Of a stretch of DNA of 64,000 bases, positions 23,808 through 35,010 are shown piece after piece; the first letter of the stretch is position 1; each line of letters starts with the position of its first letter. The translations under genes and the position numbers were made by a program. Source of the DNA: Bacteroidales bacterium (GTDB taxonomy: Bacteria > Bacteroidota > Bacteroidia > Bacteroidales > P3); contig JAUNHX010000004.1 of the NCBI GenBank assembly GCA_030523765.1, positions 1-64,000 on the forward strand, read 5' to 3'. Below the pieces are notes generated by a model. It saw nothing but the letters and a program-made list of their open reading frames with translations. It was not told the origin of the DNA and searched no databases.

Positions 23808-26108
23808 TTATCGGATCAGCAGGACATTACCCTTGTTACTGATAGGGTTAACTGGATTAATGACGGTAGTGTAGCGAGCACGCCAAACATAGTTGCCCTG
23901 TGGCATATCGTTGCCATTGAAGTCAGTACCATCCCAGAAACCTTCTGGATCGGTAATCTTATTAATCAAGATTCCGCGACGATCATAGATCTCCATCTCC
24001 ATCGTCTCGATACCAATACCGATTGCTTGGAAGTGATTGTTCTCCTCACGTCCTGGAGTAAATGCATTGGGGAACCACACGGCCTCTTTCAACAGAGGGA
24101 TAGTGATATAGGCAGTATCAATGCATCCGTATGGACTGAAGGCCTCAAGCATGAAGGAGATAGAATCCTGTTCGGTGGGGAAATTGAAATACACTGTCAC
24201 ATTAGTATCAACACGTCCATCAGGCAGATACCAACGACGTCGGTCACTACCCTTACTCACATCCTTCAGCATAAGACTGAGGTTATCGAGTGTAGCATGC
24301 AAAGGATTGGCTTCAATGATAGCTTCGAGCGAATTATCGAAAGTGAAGTTGAGGGTAATCACACTATCGCAACCCCACTGATTGGGAATAGTAACCGTAG
24401 CGGTATTGTTCGACTCGTAATATGTATTGCTGTCCATCCAGGTAAGGGGATGACAATCTTTCTGATAATCGATACCACTATTGCGCGAATGAGTTTCGAG
24501 CCGTAGGTATTTGGTATAAGGGCATCCTTCGACCGTTGCTGTATCGTAACTATAGGTACCCACCATCGTATAATCCTGACCACAGAAGGTATAGGCCTCA
24601 CCGTCGCAGATGCTACCATAAGTAGTGTCATCGATACGGTTGATATGGCGGATAATAACGAGCGCACTGTCCTTGCATCCATTGTTGAAGGTAGTATTGA
24701 GCGAGAAGCGAGTCACTTTATCGCGATCGTTTACACGAGGACCAAAGAAGAGGTAAGGCTGACTAGCGGGGATCACCACTCGTGTTGAATCGAGGTTGAA
24801 GGTGTAGCGCAGATTTGGGTTATCGCACAGCCAACGGTTATGGGTAGGATAGGTAAGATCGTTGCTGCTTAAGTCGATGCTGATCGTATCAGCAACATTC
24901 TTACATACTACAGTATCGGTAGTAACACTCATATTGTGACTAAAATCGACGCCCACATGGAAAGGATAGTTCACCACGTAAGGTACACCCGTAGCGCTAG
25001 TATAACGCAACTGAACAGTATAAGTGGTAGGAACAGTTGGCGATACCCACAAACCCATATACTGTGACACACCATACTCATCGACCTCTACATTGCATTT
25101 GTATACCGAATCGACAGGGCTATGGTTAGTGATAGTAGCCATAATCTCATCTTCATCGTCAGTACTATCGCCATAGAACCAACGAATATTGCGAATGGTA
25201 CGACCTTTAGGGGTAAAACGCCAAGCTTCAGGAACGGTGATATCTTGGTTGTTGAGGGGATTACGACCGGGAGCTGTATAGGCAGTATCGCCTGTTGGGT
25301 TGATGATACCCACAACACACTTGTTGCCATCGGTGCCGCAGGTAGCACTATGCCGTTTGATGTGAACCTCAATGATATTGGTACCCTCGTAACATACAAT
25401 CTGACTGGTGCTATAATGGGTAGGAGCTTCGGCAGCACTGCTATGACCAAACTTAGGAACACCATTATAACTCACACAAAGCATACGACATTGAGGACCA
25501 TTGTGAGCAGCAGGGATGGTATAGATAGCCTTATGGATACCTGCATTGGGAACACCTGTATTAGAGAAATAACGGGGATCGATATCCTCCCAGAGACCAA
25601 AAATATTATTCTTTACAGCACCTTCAGTTTGAGTTGTCGAACTAGGGATAGGAGCATAGTTTTGTACACTATAAGGCATAAATTGACCCGTCATGCTAGT
25701 ATTGAAACTTACATTTCCGTTAGGTCCCACCACTGCCGAATTATATGTACGGCCAAAGAAACTAAACGAGAAGGGGAACGACATCACATTGTTATCGTAA
25801 TAGTCATCCTGATTAACAGGCAACTGACCACCGCCACCAGCATGACTGCAGAAAGTGGTGTCGGGTGGGTTGTATGGAATCGATTCCACCTCGTAATGGT
25901 CGAACTCTGAGCAAGTGATATAAGGAGTACATATCAGTATGACAGCAGGGTTGTCGCACGTTACCAACGTATCCCATCCTCTGTTAACCAACGATTGACG
26001 AGTTGAAGCATCGCCATAATAGATATCGGGACACTGAGCCTGTAAAGTCATACCCAATCCGAGTATCATAGCAAATGCAACAAAGTACTTTTTATAGATC
26101 TTATTCAT
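23808..26108 (-). CDS. Large exported protein with gliding-type (T9SS type B) C-terminal domain, paralogue 2
   Basis: A 766-residue paralogue of the downstream neighbour with the same layout: signal peptide ending L-Q-A-Q, the shared block (C-P-D-I-Y-Y, F-C-S-H-A-G-G-G-G-Q-L, V-V-G-P-N-G-N-V-S-F-N-T-S, I-K-R-H-S-A-T-C-G-T), Ig-like repeats and the C-terminal gliding domain (F-P-N-A-F-T-P-G, E-I-Y-D-R-R-G, M-P-Q-G-N-Y-V-W). The conserved glycine-rich F-C-S-H-A-G-G-G-G motif suggests a fold or ligand site kept in both. The two genes are 113 bp apart and arose by tandem duplication. T9SS export is inferred from the domain; the role is unknown. Confidence 0.85.
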   Translation of the reverse strand: MNKIYKKYFVAFAMILGLGMTLQAQCPDIYYGDASTRQSLVNRGWDTLVTCDNPAVILICTPYITCSEFDHYEVESIPYNPPDTTFCSHAGGGGQLPVNQDDYYDNNVMSFPFSFSFFGRTYNSAVVGPNGNVSFNTSMTGQFMPYSVQNYAPIPSSTTQTEGAVKNNIFGLWEDIDPRYFSNTGVPNAGIHKAIYTIPAAHNGPQCRMLCVSYNGVPKFGHSSAAEAPTHYSTSQIVCYEGTNIIEVHIKRHSATCGTDGNKCVVGIINPTGDTAYTAPGRNPLNNQDITVPEAWRFTPKGRTIRNIRWFYGDSTDDEDEIMATITNHSPVDSVYKCNVEVDEYGVSQYMGLWVSPTVPTTYTVQLRYTSATGVPYVVNYPFHVGVDFSHNMSVTTDTVVCKNVADTISIDLSSNDLTYPTHNRWLCDNPNLRYTFNLDSTRVVIPASQPYLFFGPRVNDRDKVTRFSLNTTFNNGCKDSALVIIRHINRIDDTTYGSICDGEAYTFCGQDYTMVGTYSYDTATVEGCPYTKYLRLETHSRNSGIDYQKDCHPLTWMDSNTYYESNNTATVTIPNQWGCDSVITLNFTFDNSLEAIIEANPLHATLDNLSLMLKDVSKGSDRRRWYLPDGRVDTNVTVYFNFPTEQDSISFMLEAFSPYGCIDTAYITIPLLKEAVWFPNAFTPGREENNHFQAIGIGIETMEMEIYDRRGILINKITDPEGFWDGTDFNGNDMPQGNYVWRARYTTVINPVNPISNKGNVLLIR

Positions 26109-26307
26109 TAGTATTATATTTTAACGTAGCCAAATTAACCTTTTTATTCTAGACTCAATTAACCCTTCTTTTGCTGCATAACTTGTGTGTTAAAAATATT
26201 TAATAGATAATTACAGCACTCTAAGTCAATCAACTAATAAAAACACAAAATTAAAAAATATTTATATAAGTTTTATCGACCCATTATGTTTGAAGGAATT
26301 GATGTTA

Positions 26308-26363
26308 GAGAAAAAGAGTGGCGATAGGCACGGAGACTCAAAGCTTCGCCATCGCCACTCTTT
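26308..26363 (-). terminator. Terminator of hppA
   Basis: AAAGAGTGGCGAT (26313-26325) pairs with ATCGCCACTCTTT (26351-26363); on the minus strand the stem is followed by a T-rich tract. Confidence 0.88.
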
Positions 26364-26374
26364 AGATTAGAAGG

Positions 26375-28810
26375 TTACTGGTCGATACGCATCTTGTAGA
26401 AGCTGCGGTATACGAACACCAAAGCTATAAGCAAGAATACCAAACCTACATAGGGAGCCACACCACGGAAGCCATCACTAATAGCAATTTCCATAGCCAG
26501 CACACCGAAGAGAGTGGTGAACTTGATAATAGGATTCAGTGCCACCGATGAGGTATCTTTGAAAGGATCGCCCACCGTATCGCCTACCACACTAGCATCG
26601 TGTAGAGGTGTTCCCTTGGCTTGCATATCTACCTCTACTACCTTCTTCGAATTATCCCAAGCACCACCAGCATTGGCCATATAGGATGCCTGGAAGAGGC
26701 CGAAGACAGCAATAGAAATCAGATAACCGATAAAGAGACAGATAGGAGCATAATCCATACTTTCGCCAGCACCACGAGGAGCAGAGAAGAAGGCGAAGGC
26801 CAAAGCGAAGCAGAAGATGGCGATGAAGATATTGATCATACCGCGCTGAGCGTAGTTGGTACAAATCTTCACAACCTCTTGCGACTTAGCGGTATCGGCT
26901 TTCTTAGGTGCATTGGCATCGAGTTTGATATTGTCGCGAATGTAAGCCACAGCACGATTGGCACCAGTGGTAACAGCTTGCATCGAAGCACCTGTAAACC
27001 AGAAGATAACACAGCCACCCAAGATAAATCCAAGAATGGAATAGGGGTTGAGGAGGTTGAGAACCGAATCGATCGACACAGGAACTACCTGTGCATTGAG
27101 GAACTTCTCGATCATCAAGATCAACGAGAAGATCATCGTGGTAGCACCTACCACAGCGGTACCGATCAGTACAGGCTTAGCAGTTGCCTTGAAGGTATTG
27201 CCAGCACCATCGTTGGCCTCCAGATAGTATTTGGCCTTCTCGAAATCGGGAGTGAAACCAAATTCCTCTTTCACCTCTTTGGTGGTCTTTTCAATATCAT
27301 CTTCAATCAAAGAGAGTTCGTATACCGACTGAGCATTATCAGTTACAGGACCATAACTGTCGACAGCAATAGTAACAGGGCCCATACCCAGCATACCAAA
27401 GGCTACAAGGCCGAAGGCGAAGATGCTATAGTAGCTACCAAACACAGTACCCATTTCGAAACCGGTACCCGTCATATAGGCAATGAACATCAACACTACG
27501 AAAGTAATACCTGTCCAGAAAGCACCAAAGTTACCAGCCACAATACCACTCAGGATATTGAGCGAAGCACCGCCTTGCTGCGAAGCTTTCACCACCTCTT
27601 GTACATGCTTCGAGGTAGGCGAAGTGAAGAGTTTGGTCAACTCAGGAATCAGTGCAGCACCAAGGGTACCGCAGCTAATGATGATGCTTAGAGCCAACCA
27701 CAGATTAGGCATACCACTGATATCTTTCAGCAAGAAGTAGCTTGCCAAGAAGGTACCACAAATAGAAAGGATAGAGGTAATCCAAACCAAACTGGTAAGA
27801 GGTTTCTCGAAATCGATATCGTCAGCTTTTTTGTATTTAGCCTTAGCCAAAAGATCATTGATATAATAAGCCAAAACGGAGGCAATGATACCCAGAATAC
27901 GCATAACGAAGATCCAAACAAGCAGCTTCACCTGCATTTCGGGATCGCCAACAGCCAAGAGGATAAACGATACGAGGGCCACACCAGTAACACCGTAAGT
28001 CTCAAAACCATCGGCGGTAGGTCCGATGCTGTCACCAGCATTGTCGCCCGTACAGTCAGCAATAACACCAGGATTGCGAGGATCATCCTCACCAATCTTG
28101 AAGACCACCTTCATCAGGTCGCTTCCGATATCGGCAATCTTAGTGAAGATACCACCAGCAATACGCAGAGCACTAGCACCCAAACTTTCACCAATAGCAA
28201 AGCCAATAAAACAAGAACCAGCCAGATGCTCAGGCATAAAGAAGAGGATAACAAGCATCAGGATCAGCTCAACACAGATCAAGATGATACCGATGCTCAT
28301 ACCAGCACTCAGCGGGATATTGAGCAGATCGAGCGGTTTGCGGCGCAACGAAGCAAAAGCCATACGAGCATTTGCATAGGTATTCATACGTACACCAAAC
28401 CAAGCCACAGCGTAGGAGCCCAAAATACCAATAATGGTCCATCCCAAGATAAGACAAACATTGCCCAAAGGCATCCCTTCGAGTACTCCGAAATAGAGAG
28501 CCATAGCGGCGCCAATGAAAAGAAACAGGATAATGAGGAATTTACCCTGCTGACGTAGGTAGGTAGAGCAGGTTTTGAAGATCACTTCGCCAATTTTGAG
28601 CATCGACTTGTGAGCACCCAACTTACGAACCTTAGTAAACTTCATGAATCCGAACAGCAGACCCAGTGCAATAACAAGAAAACCCCAGTAGAGGATTTTT
28701 GCAGAGGGATTGGAGGAGAATCCTTCTGGCATCTGCAAGTCGGCTTCGCTTGCAAAGGTCAGCATAGGCAACGCTATGCCGGCTAGTAGTGTTAACAGTT
28801 TTTTCTTCAT
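26375..28810 (-). CDS. hppA: Membrane-bound ion-pumping pyrophosphatase
   Basis: An 811-residue integral membrane pyrophosphatase that couples PPi hydrolysis to H+ and/or Na+ export. The active-site region is clear: D-D-P-R-N-P-G-V-I-A-D-C-T-G-D-N-A-G-D and a later D-A-S-V-V-G-D-T-V-G-D-P-F-K-D-T-S. About 16 membrane spans are expected. The protein starts with a signal-like hydrophobic segment (1-20). The K+-dependence loop reads G-N-T-F-K-A-T-A-K-P, unlike both textbook versions, so ion coupling cannot be decided; a Bacteroides vulgatus homologue was described as pumping both Na+ and H+. It lies downstream of atpD-atpC on the same strand, 183 bp after atpC with a hairpin between. Confidence 0.95.
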   Translation of the reverse strand: MKKKLLTLLAGIALPMLTFASEADLQMPEGFSSNPSAKILYWGFLVIALGLLFGFMKFTKVRKLGAHKSMLKIGEVIFKTCSTYLRQQGKFLIILFLFIGAAMALYFGVLEGMPLGNVCLILGWTIIGILGSYAVAWFGVRMNTYANARMAFASLRRKPLDLLNIPLSAGMSIGIILICVELILMLVILFFMPEHLAGSCFIGFAIGESLGASALRIAGGIFTKIADIGSDLMKVVFKIGEDDPRNPGVIADCTGDNAGDSIGPTADGFETYGVTGVALVSFILLAVGDPEMQVKLLVWIFVMRILGIIASVLAYYINDLLAKAKYKKADDIDFEKPLTSLVWITSILSICGTFLASYFLLKDISGMPNLWLALSIIISCGTLGAALIPELTKLFTSPTSKHVQEVVKASQQGGASLNILSGIVAGNFGAFWTGITFVVLMFIAYMTGTGFEMGTVFGSYYSIFAFGLVAFGMLGMGPVTIAVDSYGPVTDNAQSVYELSLIEDDIEKTTKEVKEEFGFTPDFEKAKYYLEANDGAGNTFKATAKPVLIGTAVVGATTMIFSLILMIEKFLNAQVVPVSIDSVLNLLNPYSILGFILGGCVIFWFTGASMQAVTTGANRAVAYIRDNIKLDANAPKKADTAKSQEVVKICTNYAQRGMINIFIAIFCFALAFAFFSAPRGAGESMDYAPICLFIGYLISIAVFGLFQASYMANAGGAWDNSKKVVEVDMQAKGTPLHDASVVGDTVGDPFKDTSSVALNPIIKFTTLFGVLAMEIAISDGFRGVAPYVGLVFLLIALVFVYRSFYKMRIDQ

Positions 28811-28947
28811 AAGATATTTTTATTATACATTATTTCGTTATTGATTGTGTGTGGGGATTGTTGATCCCCTTGTGCAATAGTTTTGTTGGTTATTATATTT
28901 GCTTGGATCGAGAGTGATCCATCGCTATGCCTTCGCTCTGTTTTCGC

Positions 28948-28986
28948 AGAAGCCCCTAAAGGATAAAAACTTTTAGGGGCTTCTGG
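28948..28986. terminator. Strong hairpin between atpC and hppA
   Basis: CAGAAGCCCCTAAA (28948-28961) pairs perfectly with TTTAGGGGCTTCTG (28973-28986), a 14-bp stem with an 11-nt loop. No clean T-run follows on the minus strand, so it may end or stabilise the atpDC transcript rather than act as a classic terminator. Confidence 0.65.
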
Positions 28987-28993
28987 GTCTCTC

Positions 28994-29227
28994 TTACTGG
29001 ATGAGGATCAACACGTCGTTTTGTTGGCATTTTACCACTCCCGCATTGACTTCGAACGTCTTTTCGCCTTCTGCCGTCTTCATTCGGACCACTCCTTTGG
29101 CCAATGCAGAGATAATGGGAGCATGGTTCTCCAACAGTTCGAACATACCACCCGTACCCGGCAATTGTACCAGCGTTGCTTCGCCCTCAAAGAGGATGCA
29201 ATCAGGTTTTGTTATCTTTACGTTCAT
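28994..29227 (-). CDS. atpC: F1Fo ATP synthase subunit epsilon (short form)
   Basis: A 77-residue epsilon subunit: only the N-terminal beta-sandwich (I-T-K-P-D-C-I-L-F-E-G-E-A, T-G-G-M-F-E-L-L-E-N-H-A-P-I). The C-terminal two-helix domain that inhibits ATP hydrolysis in E. coli is absent, which is usual in Bacteroidota. It starts 11 bp after atpD. Subunits a, b, c, alpha, gamma and delta are not in the window. Confidence 0.93.
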   Translation of the reverse strand: MNVKITKPDCILFEGEATLVQLPGTGGMFELLENHAPIISALAKGVVRMKTAEGEKTFEVNAGVVKCQQNDVLILIQ

Positions 29228-29238
29228 AGCTTATCAAA

Positions 29239-30765
<1,527 letters not shown>

Positions 30766-30794
30766 CTAAACTTATCTGATTATGATTTAGAGTG

Positions 30795-30802
30795 CAAAGA
30801 TA
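30795..30802 (-). promoter_or_regulatory. Promoter box for atpD-atpC
   Basis: TATCTTTG on the minus strand with a TTG about 18 bp further upstream, matching the Bacteroidota -33/-7 layout, 48 bp before the atpD start. Confidence 0.75.
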
Positions 30803-30978
30803 CAACTTTTTTTTTAATAACAAGAATTTTTTCGATAAATAATTATTGGTTACACATATTTATAAAGATTATCCCACTTTTTTCTGCAAGGCAATTTTCA
30901 GATCTACAGATAATAGATTCACTTTCGAAAACGAACACCCGATTGAATGGTAATTAGAGTAAAAAAACATAAAAAAAC

Positions 30979-31055
30979 AATTGTCTAACTCTAACCTAAG
31001 TCTAACCTAAGTCTAACTTAACTCTAACTTCGTTTTAGCCATACTTAAACCATAC
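30979..31055. repeat. 11-bp phased tandem repeat array
   Basis: Seven consecutive 11-bp units keep strict phase from 30979 to 31055. Units at 30990 and 31001 are identical (TCTAACCTAAG), then they diverge (TCTAACTTAAC, TCTAACTTCGT, TTTAGCCATAC, TTAAACCATAC). The surrounding 30803-31247 is AT-rich and holds no gene I can support. Confidence 0.65.
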
Positions 31056-31247
31056 TGACGAGTATATCTAAAAGCACACTATAATTACTTTAGAAGCACT
31101 ATGTAGTATTTAACTTTCTTTAATTCTGGAACTTAAAATAAAAAGAATGTAACCAGTCATCACATTATATTGAGATTGGAAAACAACTGTGGCAAAGAAA
31201 CATAGGAAAACTGCATAAATACCACTTGTCAAATCATTTCATTTTCG

Positions 31248-31255
31248 TATCTTTG
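31248..31255 (+). promoter_or_regulatory. Promoter box for the NUDIX-dprA unit
   Basis: TATCTTTG with TTG at 31226-31228, a 19-bp spacing that fits the Bacteroidota consensus well. It lies 94 bp before the NUDIX start. Confidence 0.75.
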
Positions 31256-31349
31256 CAATTCGAATCGTTTGTCAATATCCCGCACTATTGATGGATATAA
31301 ACAACAGATTTTTAATCGATAATAAAAGAAAAAGCAATAACCAAACACA

Positions 31350-31967
31350 ATGAATATTTGGAAAATATCCTTTCAATATTGGATGATTGTCTTTGTGAGC
31401 AGCGATGCTCCTGCCGATATACAGAAACCCTCGAGCGACAGGCAATGGATATGTATGGACGATAGCCATTTGGAACGCTGTTTTGCAGAACTAACACAGC
31501 AGCAGCACGATGTATGGGTTCTTTGCAAGCAAAGTCTCCGAAGGGTTGTACAATACTGTATGGATCGTTATATCTTCATCAAAGCGGCTGGAGGTATTGT
31601 GCAACGACCCAATGGCGAACGCCTCCTTATTTTACGTAACGGCAAATGGGATATGGCCAAAGGAAAGGTAGAAGCGGGCGAGACGCTAAGAGAAGCAGCT
31701 CTGCGCGAGGTGCAAGAGGAAACAGGCATCCACGTAACTGATACTCAACAGTTATGGCTGAAAGCTTACCATATCTACGACCTTTATGGAGGATGGCATC
31801 TGAAACAAACTACGTGGTACGTGATGCCTTATCAGGGAGACGATAACGTAGCACCTCAAGGCGAAGAAGGTATCACGCAAGCCGTTTGGGTGCCAATTAA
31901 CGAATGGCGTCAACGACTGAACAAGAGCTATTCGATGCTTCGCGAAGTGGCCAGTTGTGAACGATAG
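31350..31967 (+). CDS. NUDIX hydrolase
   Basis: A 205-residue NUDIX protein. The NUDIX box is complete at 105-127 (G-K-V-E-A-G-E, then R-E-V-Q-E-E-T-G-I), so it should cleave a nucleoside diphosphate linked to another moiety. The first 70 residues are an extra domain without a recognised motif. Preceding the box is I-K-A-A-G-G-I-V-Q. The substrate cannot be read; housekeeping roles such as clearing oxidised nucleotides or ADP-ribose are usual. dprA follows 58 bp downstream in the same direction. Confidence 0.9.
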   Translation: MNIWKISFQYWMIVFVSSDAPADIQKPSSDRQWICMDDSHLERCFAELTQQQHDVWVLCKQSLRRVVQYCMDRYIFIKAAGGIVQRPNGERLLILRNGKWDMAKGKVEAGETLREAALREVQEETGIHVTDTQQLWLKAYHIYDLYGGWHLKQTTWYVMPYQGDDNVAPQGEEGITQAVWVPINEWRQRLNKSYSMLREVASCER

Positions 31968-32025
31968 TGACAATAATGCCCCTAACTACGAGCTTTTGAC
32001 CCTATAATAAAGAATAAAATAAAGT

Positions 32026-33135
32026 ATGAACGACCATTTCTACGAGATCGCCCTTTCGTTTATCCCCCAGTTGGGATACAAGAGTCAGCGTGCCCTTTAT
32101 GGCTTAGTGCCCTCGGCCGAACACTTGTTCCGTATGTCACAGAAAGATCTGTATCAACTATTTAGTTATCGTCGTCCCGACATCATTGAAGCCATCATCG
32201 GAAAATCAACATTCGATAAAGCCGAACAGGAACTCCGTTTCATCGAAAAGAAACAGATACAAGCCCTTTTCATGACCGATGCCAACTATCCGCAACGACT
32301 CAATATGTGTGTGGATGCTCCCACAATACTCTACTATCGAGGCAATTCCAACCTTAATGCAGTACATACAGTCGGGATGGTAGGAACGCGAAGGGCATCC
32401 GAATACGGAAAAGAGATGTCGCACAAGATATGTGAAGGGCTGAAGGGACAGCAAGTGCTAATAGTCAGCGGATTAGCATTGGGTATTGATGCAGCTAGTC
32501 ATCAGGGAGCTCTCGATATGGGATTGCCTACAGTAGGAGTAGTGGCACACGGGTTCGATCGTTTCTATCCCGCTGCCAACAAAGAGTTGGCACGCAAGAT
32601 GGTGAACAGCAACGGAGGGTTACTCACTGAATTTCCTTCAGGTACCCCCGTCTCGCCTGGAATGTTTCCCGTACGTAATGCCGTCATTGCTGGTATGTGC
32701 GATTGCGTAGTGGTGGTTGAAGCAGCAGAGAAAGGGGGAGCCCTCATCACAGCCAACATTGCTAACGGATACAACAGAGAGGTGTTAGCGGTGCCTGGAC
32801 GTACGAGCGACAAATATTCGCAAGGATGCAACAAACTCATTGCCTACAACCAAGCGGCCCTCATCAACAAGGCAGAAGACATATTCTATCATATGGGATG
32901 GGAAATGGAGAGAGGATTGACCAACGCAACTCAAAAAACACCAATGCCTACTCTTTCAGCTAACGAATCGCAGGTATATACTCATCTGAAGAACAACGAA
33001 GAAGGGCTCACAATGGAGGAACTATCCCTCGCCACCGATTTCCCCTTGTCTAAACTAGCTTCTATCCTACTCGATATGGAATTGGCAGGAGTGGTACGCT
33101 CTATTTCGGGTCGCTCCTACAAGTTATGCTGGTAA
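32026..33135 (+). CDS. dprA: DNA-processing protein DprA
   Basis: A 369-residue DprA/Smf protein that binds incoming single-stranded DNA and loads RecA during natural transformation; it is also widespread in bacteria not known to be competent. The central Rossmann-like domain shows V-G-T-R-R-A-S-E-Y-G, S-G-L-A-L-G-I-D-A-A-S-H and G-A-L-I-T-A-N-I-A. An N-terminal helix-hairpin-helix-like region (about 1-65) and a C-terminal winged-helix domain (about 305-369) complete the usual architecture. It is convergent with the ABC gene, only 39 bp away. Confidence 0.95.
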   Translation: MNDHFYEIALSFIPQLGYKSQRALYGLVPSAEHLFRMSQKDLYQLFSYRRPDIIEAIIGKSTFDKAEQELRFIEKKQIQALFMTDANYPQRLNMCVDAPTILYYRGNSNLNAVHTVGMVGTRRASEYGKEMSHKICEGLKGQQVLIVSGLALGIDAASHQGALDMGLPTVGVVAHGFDRFYPAANKELARKMVNSNGGLLTEFPSGTPVSPGMFPVRNAVIAGMCDCVVVVEAAEKGGALITANIANGYNREVLAVPGRTSDKYSQGCNKLIAYNQAALINKAEDIFYHMGWEMERGLTNATQKTPMPTLSANESQVYTHLKNNEEGLTMEELSLATDFPLSKLASILLDMELAGVVRSISGRSYKLCW

Positions 33136-33174
33136 TAATACTAGATACAAATATTGAAATCAATAATCTAAAAA

Positions 33175-34899
33175 CTATACTGTTGTTGCCGATTGGGTAG
33201 GTATCATAGGAATAGCCTCAATAAGTTTTTTCGTATAGGGATGCTGCGGATGAAAATAGATATCATCGGCCTTACCTAACTCCACCTTCTTGCCCTTCTC
33301 CATCACCAAAATGCGATCGGAAAGAAATCGAACTACAGACAAATCGTGCGAGATAAAAATATAGGTGTAGTGAAACTGTCGTTTCAAATCGTTGAGCAAG
33401 TTAAGTACCTGTGCCTGAACCGATACATCGAGCGCTGAAACCGATTCGTCACATATCACTAGTTCGGGCTCCAATACCAAAGCTCGTGCAATACATACAC
33501 GCTGCCGCTGTCCCCCCGAAAACTCGTGCGGGTATCGATTATACCAATCAGCTTGCAACCCCACTTGCTCCATCAATTCTAGCACTCGCGCTTTGCGTTC
33601 TTTATCGTTATGGAACATACCGTAGTTTTGTAGCGGTTCTAAGATAGCATTGCCTATGGTGATACGAGGATTGAGCGATGAGTAGGGATCTTGAAACACT
33701 ATCTGCAACTTGGGACGCAACGCCCTCATTTGACGCGATGATAATTCGTCTAGTCGTTTCCCATCATAGGTAATAGTGCCCGAGGCGGAATCAAGCAGAC
33801 GCAGTATAGTACGACCGAGGGTTGTTTTTCCACAACCCGACTCTCCAACCAAACCAAAAGTCTCGCCCCTATACACATCAAAACTGATACCGTCTACTCC
33901 CTTCAACGTCTCTATAGGTTTGCCAAAAATATTCTTCTTAAGCACATACTCTACATCCAAATCGCGCACAGAGAGCAAAGGCACCGCCTGTTCGAAATCG
34001 AAAGAGGGCTGCTCGGTTGTTTCGATTGTTTTGTTTTCCAAGAAATCAGTTACCGTAGGGAGATGCATAGGACGGGTATCAATAGGAGGACGACAAGCGA
34101 GGAGTCCTTGGGTATAAGGCTCGCGAGGATGGGTAAGCACATCAATTGCTGCTCCTTGCTCTACGAGATGACCCTGATACATCACTGCCACTTCGTCAGC
34201 CACTTGAGCCACTACCCCTAAATCGTGCGAGATGAAGATGATGCCTATCTGACGGCGTTGTTGCAACTGTCGTAGCAGTTGTAGGATGGTTTTCTGTACT
34301 GTAACATCGAGTGCCGTTGTTGGCTCATCAGCTATCAGTATATCGGGTTCACAAATCAACGCCATAGCAATCATCACACGCTGCTTCTGTCCGCCCGAAA
34401 TCTCGTGAGGATAACTGTCAAAGATTTTTTCTGGTCGTGGTAGCATCACCTCCTCAAATAGTTCAATCACACGATTCCTAGCATCCTCTTTCCCCATCGG
34501 ATGGTGAAGCAACAACATCTCAACCACTTGGTCGCCACAACGTTGCACTGGATTGAGTGATGTCATAGGTTCTTGAAAGATCATCGAGATGCGTCGACCT
34601 CTATACTTTCTCATCTCATGTTCAGGCAGATGAGCTAGATCAACAACTTGCTGATTGTCATAAAAAAGAATCTCACCCTCTGCAATAGAGCCATTATTGG
34701 GGAGGAGTCCCATGATAGCCAACGAGCTAACCGATTTGCCCGAACCCGACTCACCCACAATACCGAGTGTAGCCCCTCGATGCAAAGTATAAGAGAGAGA
34801 GTGAACAGCACGTCGTGTTTTTTTTTCAACAACGAAATCAACACTCAATCCTTTTATCTCCAAGAGTTTATCTTCTTTTTCCATTTTACGGACAACCAT
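33175..34899 (-). CDS. ABC transporter with two ATPase domains (peptide/nickel OppDF-type)
   Basis: A 574-residue protein with two fused nucleotide-binding domains, like YejF or GsiA. NBD1 has Walker A G-E-S-G-S-G-K-S (49-56) and signature [11 protein letters not shown]2 has G-E-S-G-C-G-K-T (about 350) and S-G-G-Q-R-Q-R-V. Each is followed by the oligopeptide-type C-terminal extension ending in a Pro-rich segment. Such proteins power uptake of oligopeptides or related solutes. No permease or binding protein is adjacent, so partners are elsewhere. The frame stays open about 700 bp upstream across the antisense of rocD; I start at 34899 (34884 is also possible) because earlier sequence is not homologous. 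Confidence 0.92.
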   Translation of the reverse strand: MVVRKMEKEDKLLEIKGLSVDFVVEKKTRRAVHSLSYTLHRGATLGIVGESGSGKSVSSLAIMGLLPNNGSIAEGEILFYDNQQVVDLAHLPEHEMRKYRGRRISMIFQEPMTSLNPVQRCGDQVVEMLLLHHPMGKEDARNRVIELFEEVMLPRPEKIFDSYPHEISGGQKQRVMIAMALICEPDILIADEPTTALDVTVQKTILQLLRQLQQRRQIGIIFISHDLGVVAQVADEVAVMYQGHLVEQGAAIDVLTHPREPYTQGLLACRPPIDTRPMHLPTVTDFLENKTIETTEQPSFDFEQAVPLLSVRDLDVEYVLKKNIFGKPIETLKGVDGISFDVYRGETFGLVGESGCGKTTLGRTILRLLDSASGTITYDGKRLDELSSRQMRALRPKLQIVFQDPYSSLNPRITIGNAILEPLQNYGMFHNDKERKARVLELMEQVGLQADWYNRYPHEFSGGQRQRVCIARALVLEPELVICDESVSALDVSVQAQVLNLLNDLKRQFHYTYIFISHDLSVVRFLSDRILVMEKGKKVELGKADDIYFHPQHPYTKKLIEAIPMIPTQSATTV

Positions 34900-34949
34900 T
34901 TTTCTTTTCTTATAACGAAAAAAATCGCTTATTATTTCTAAAAATGATG

Positions 34950-34957
34950 TAAATTTG
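34950..34957 (+). promoter_or_regulatory. Promoter box for rocD
   Basis: TAAATTTG matches TAnnTTTG, 53 bp before the rocD start codon. The -33 element is unclear. Confidence 0.5.
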
Positions 34958-35010
34958 CAAAATCTTTTCAAGTAATCATTCATTAAACAATTATAAACAA
35001 AAAGAAGATT

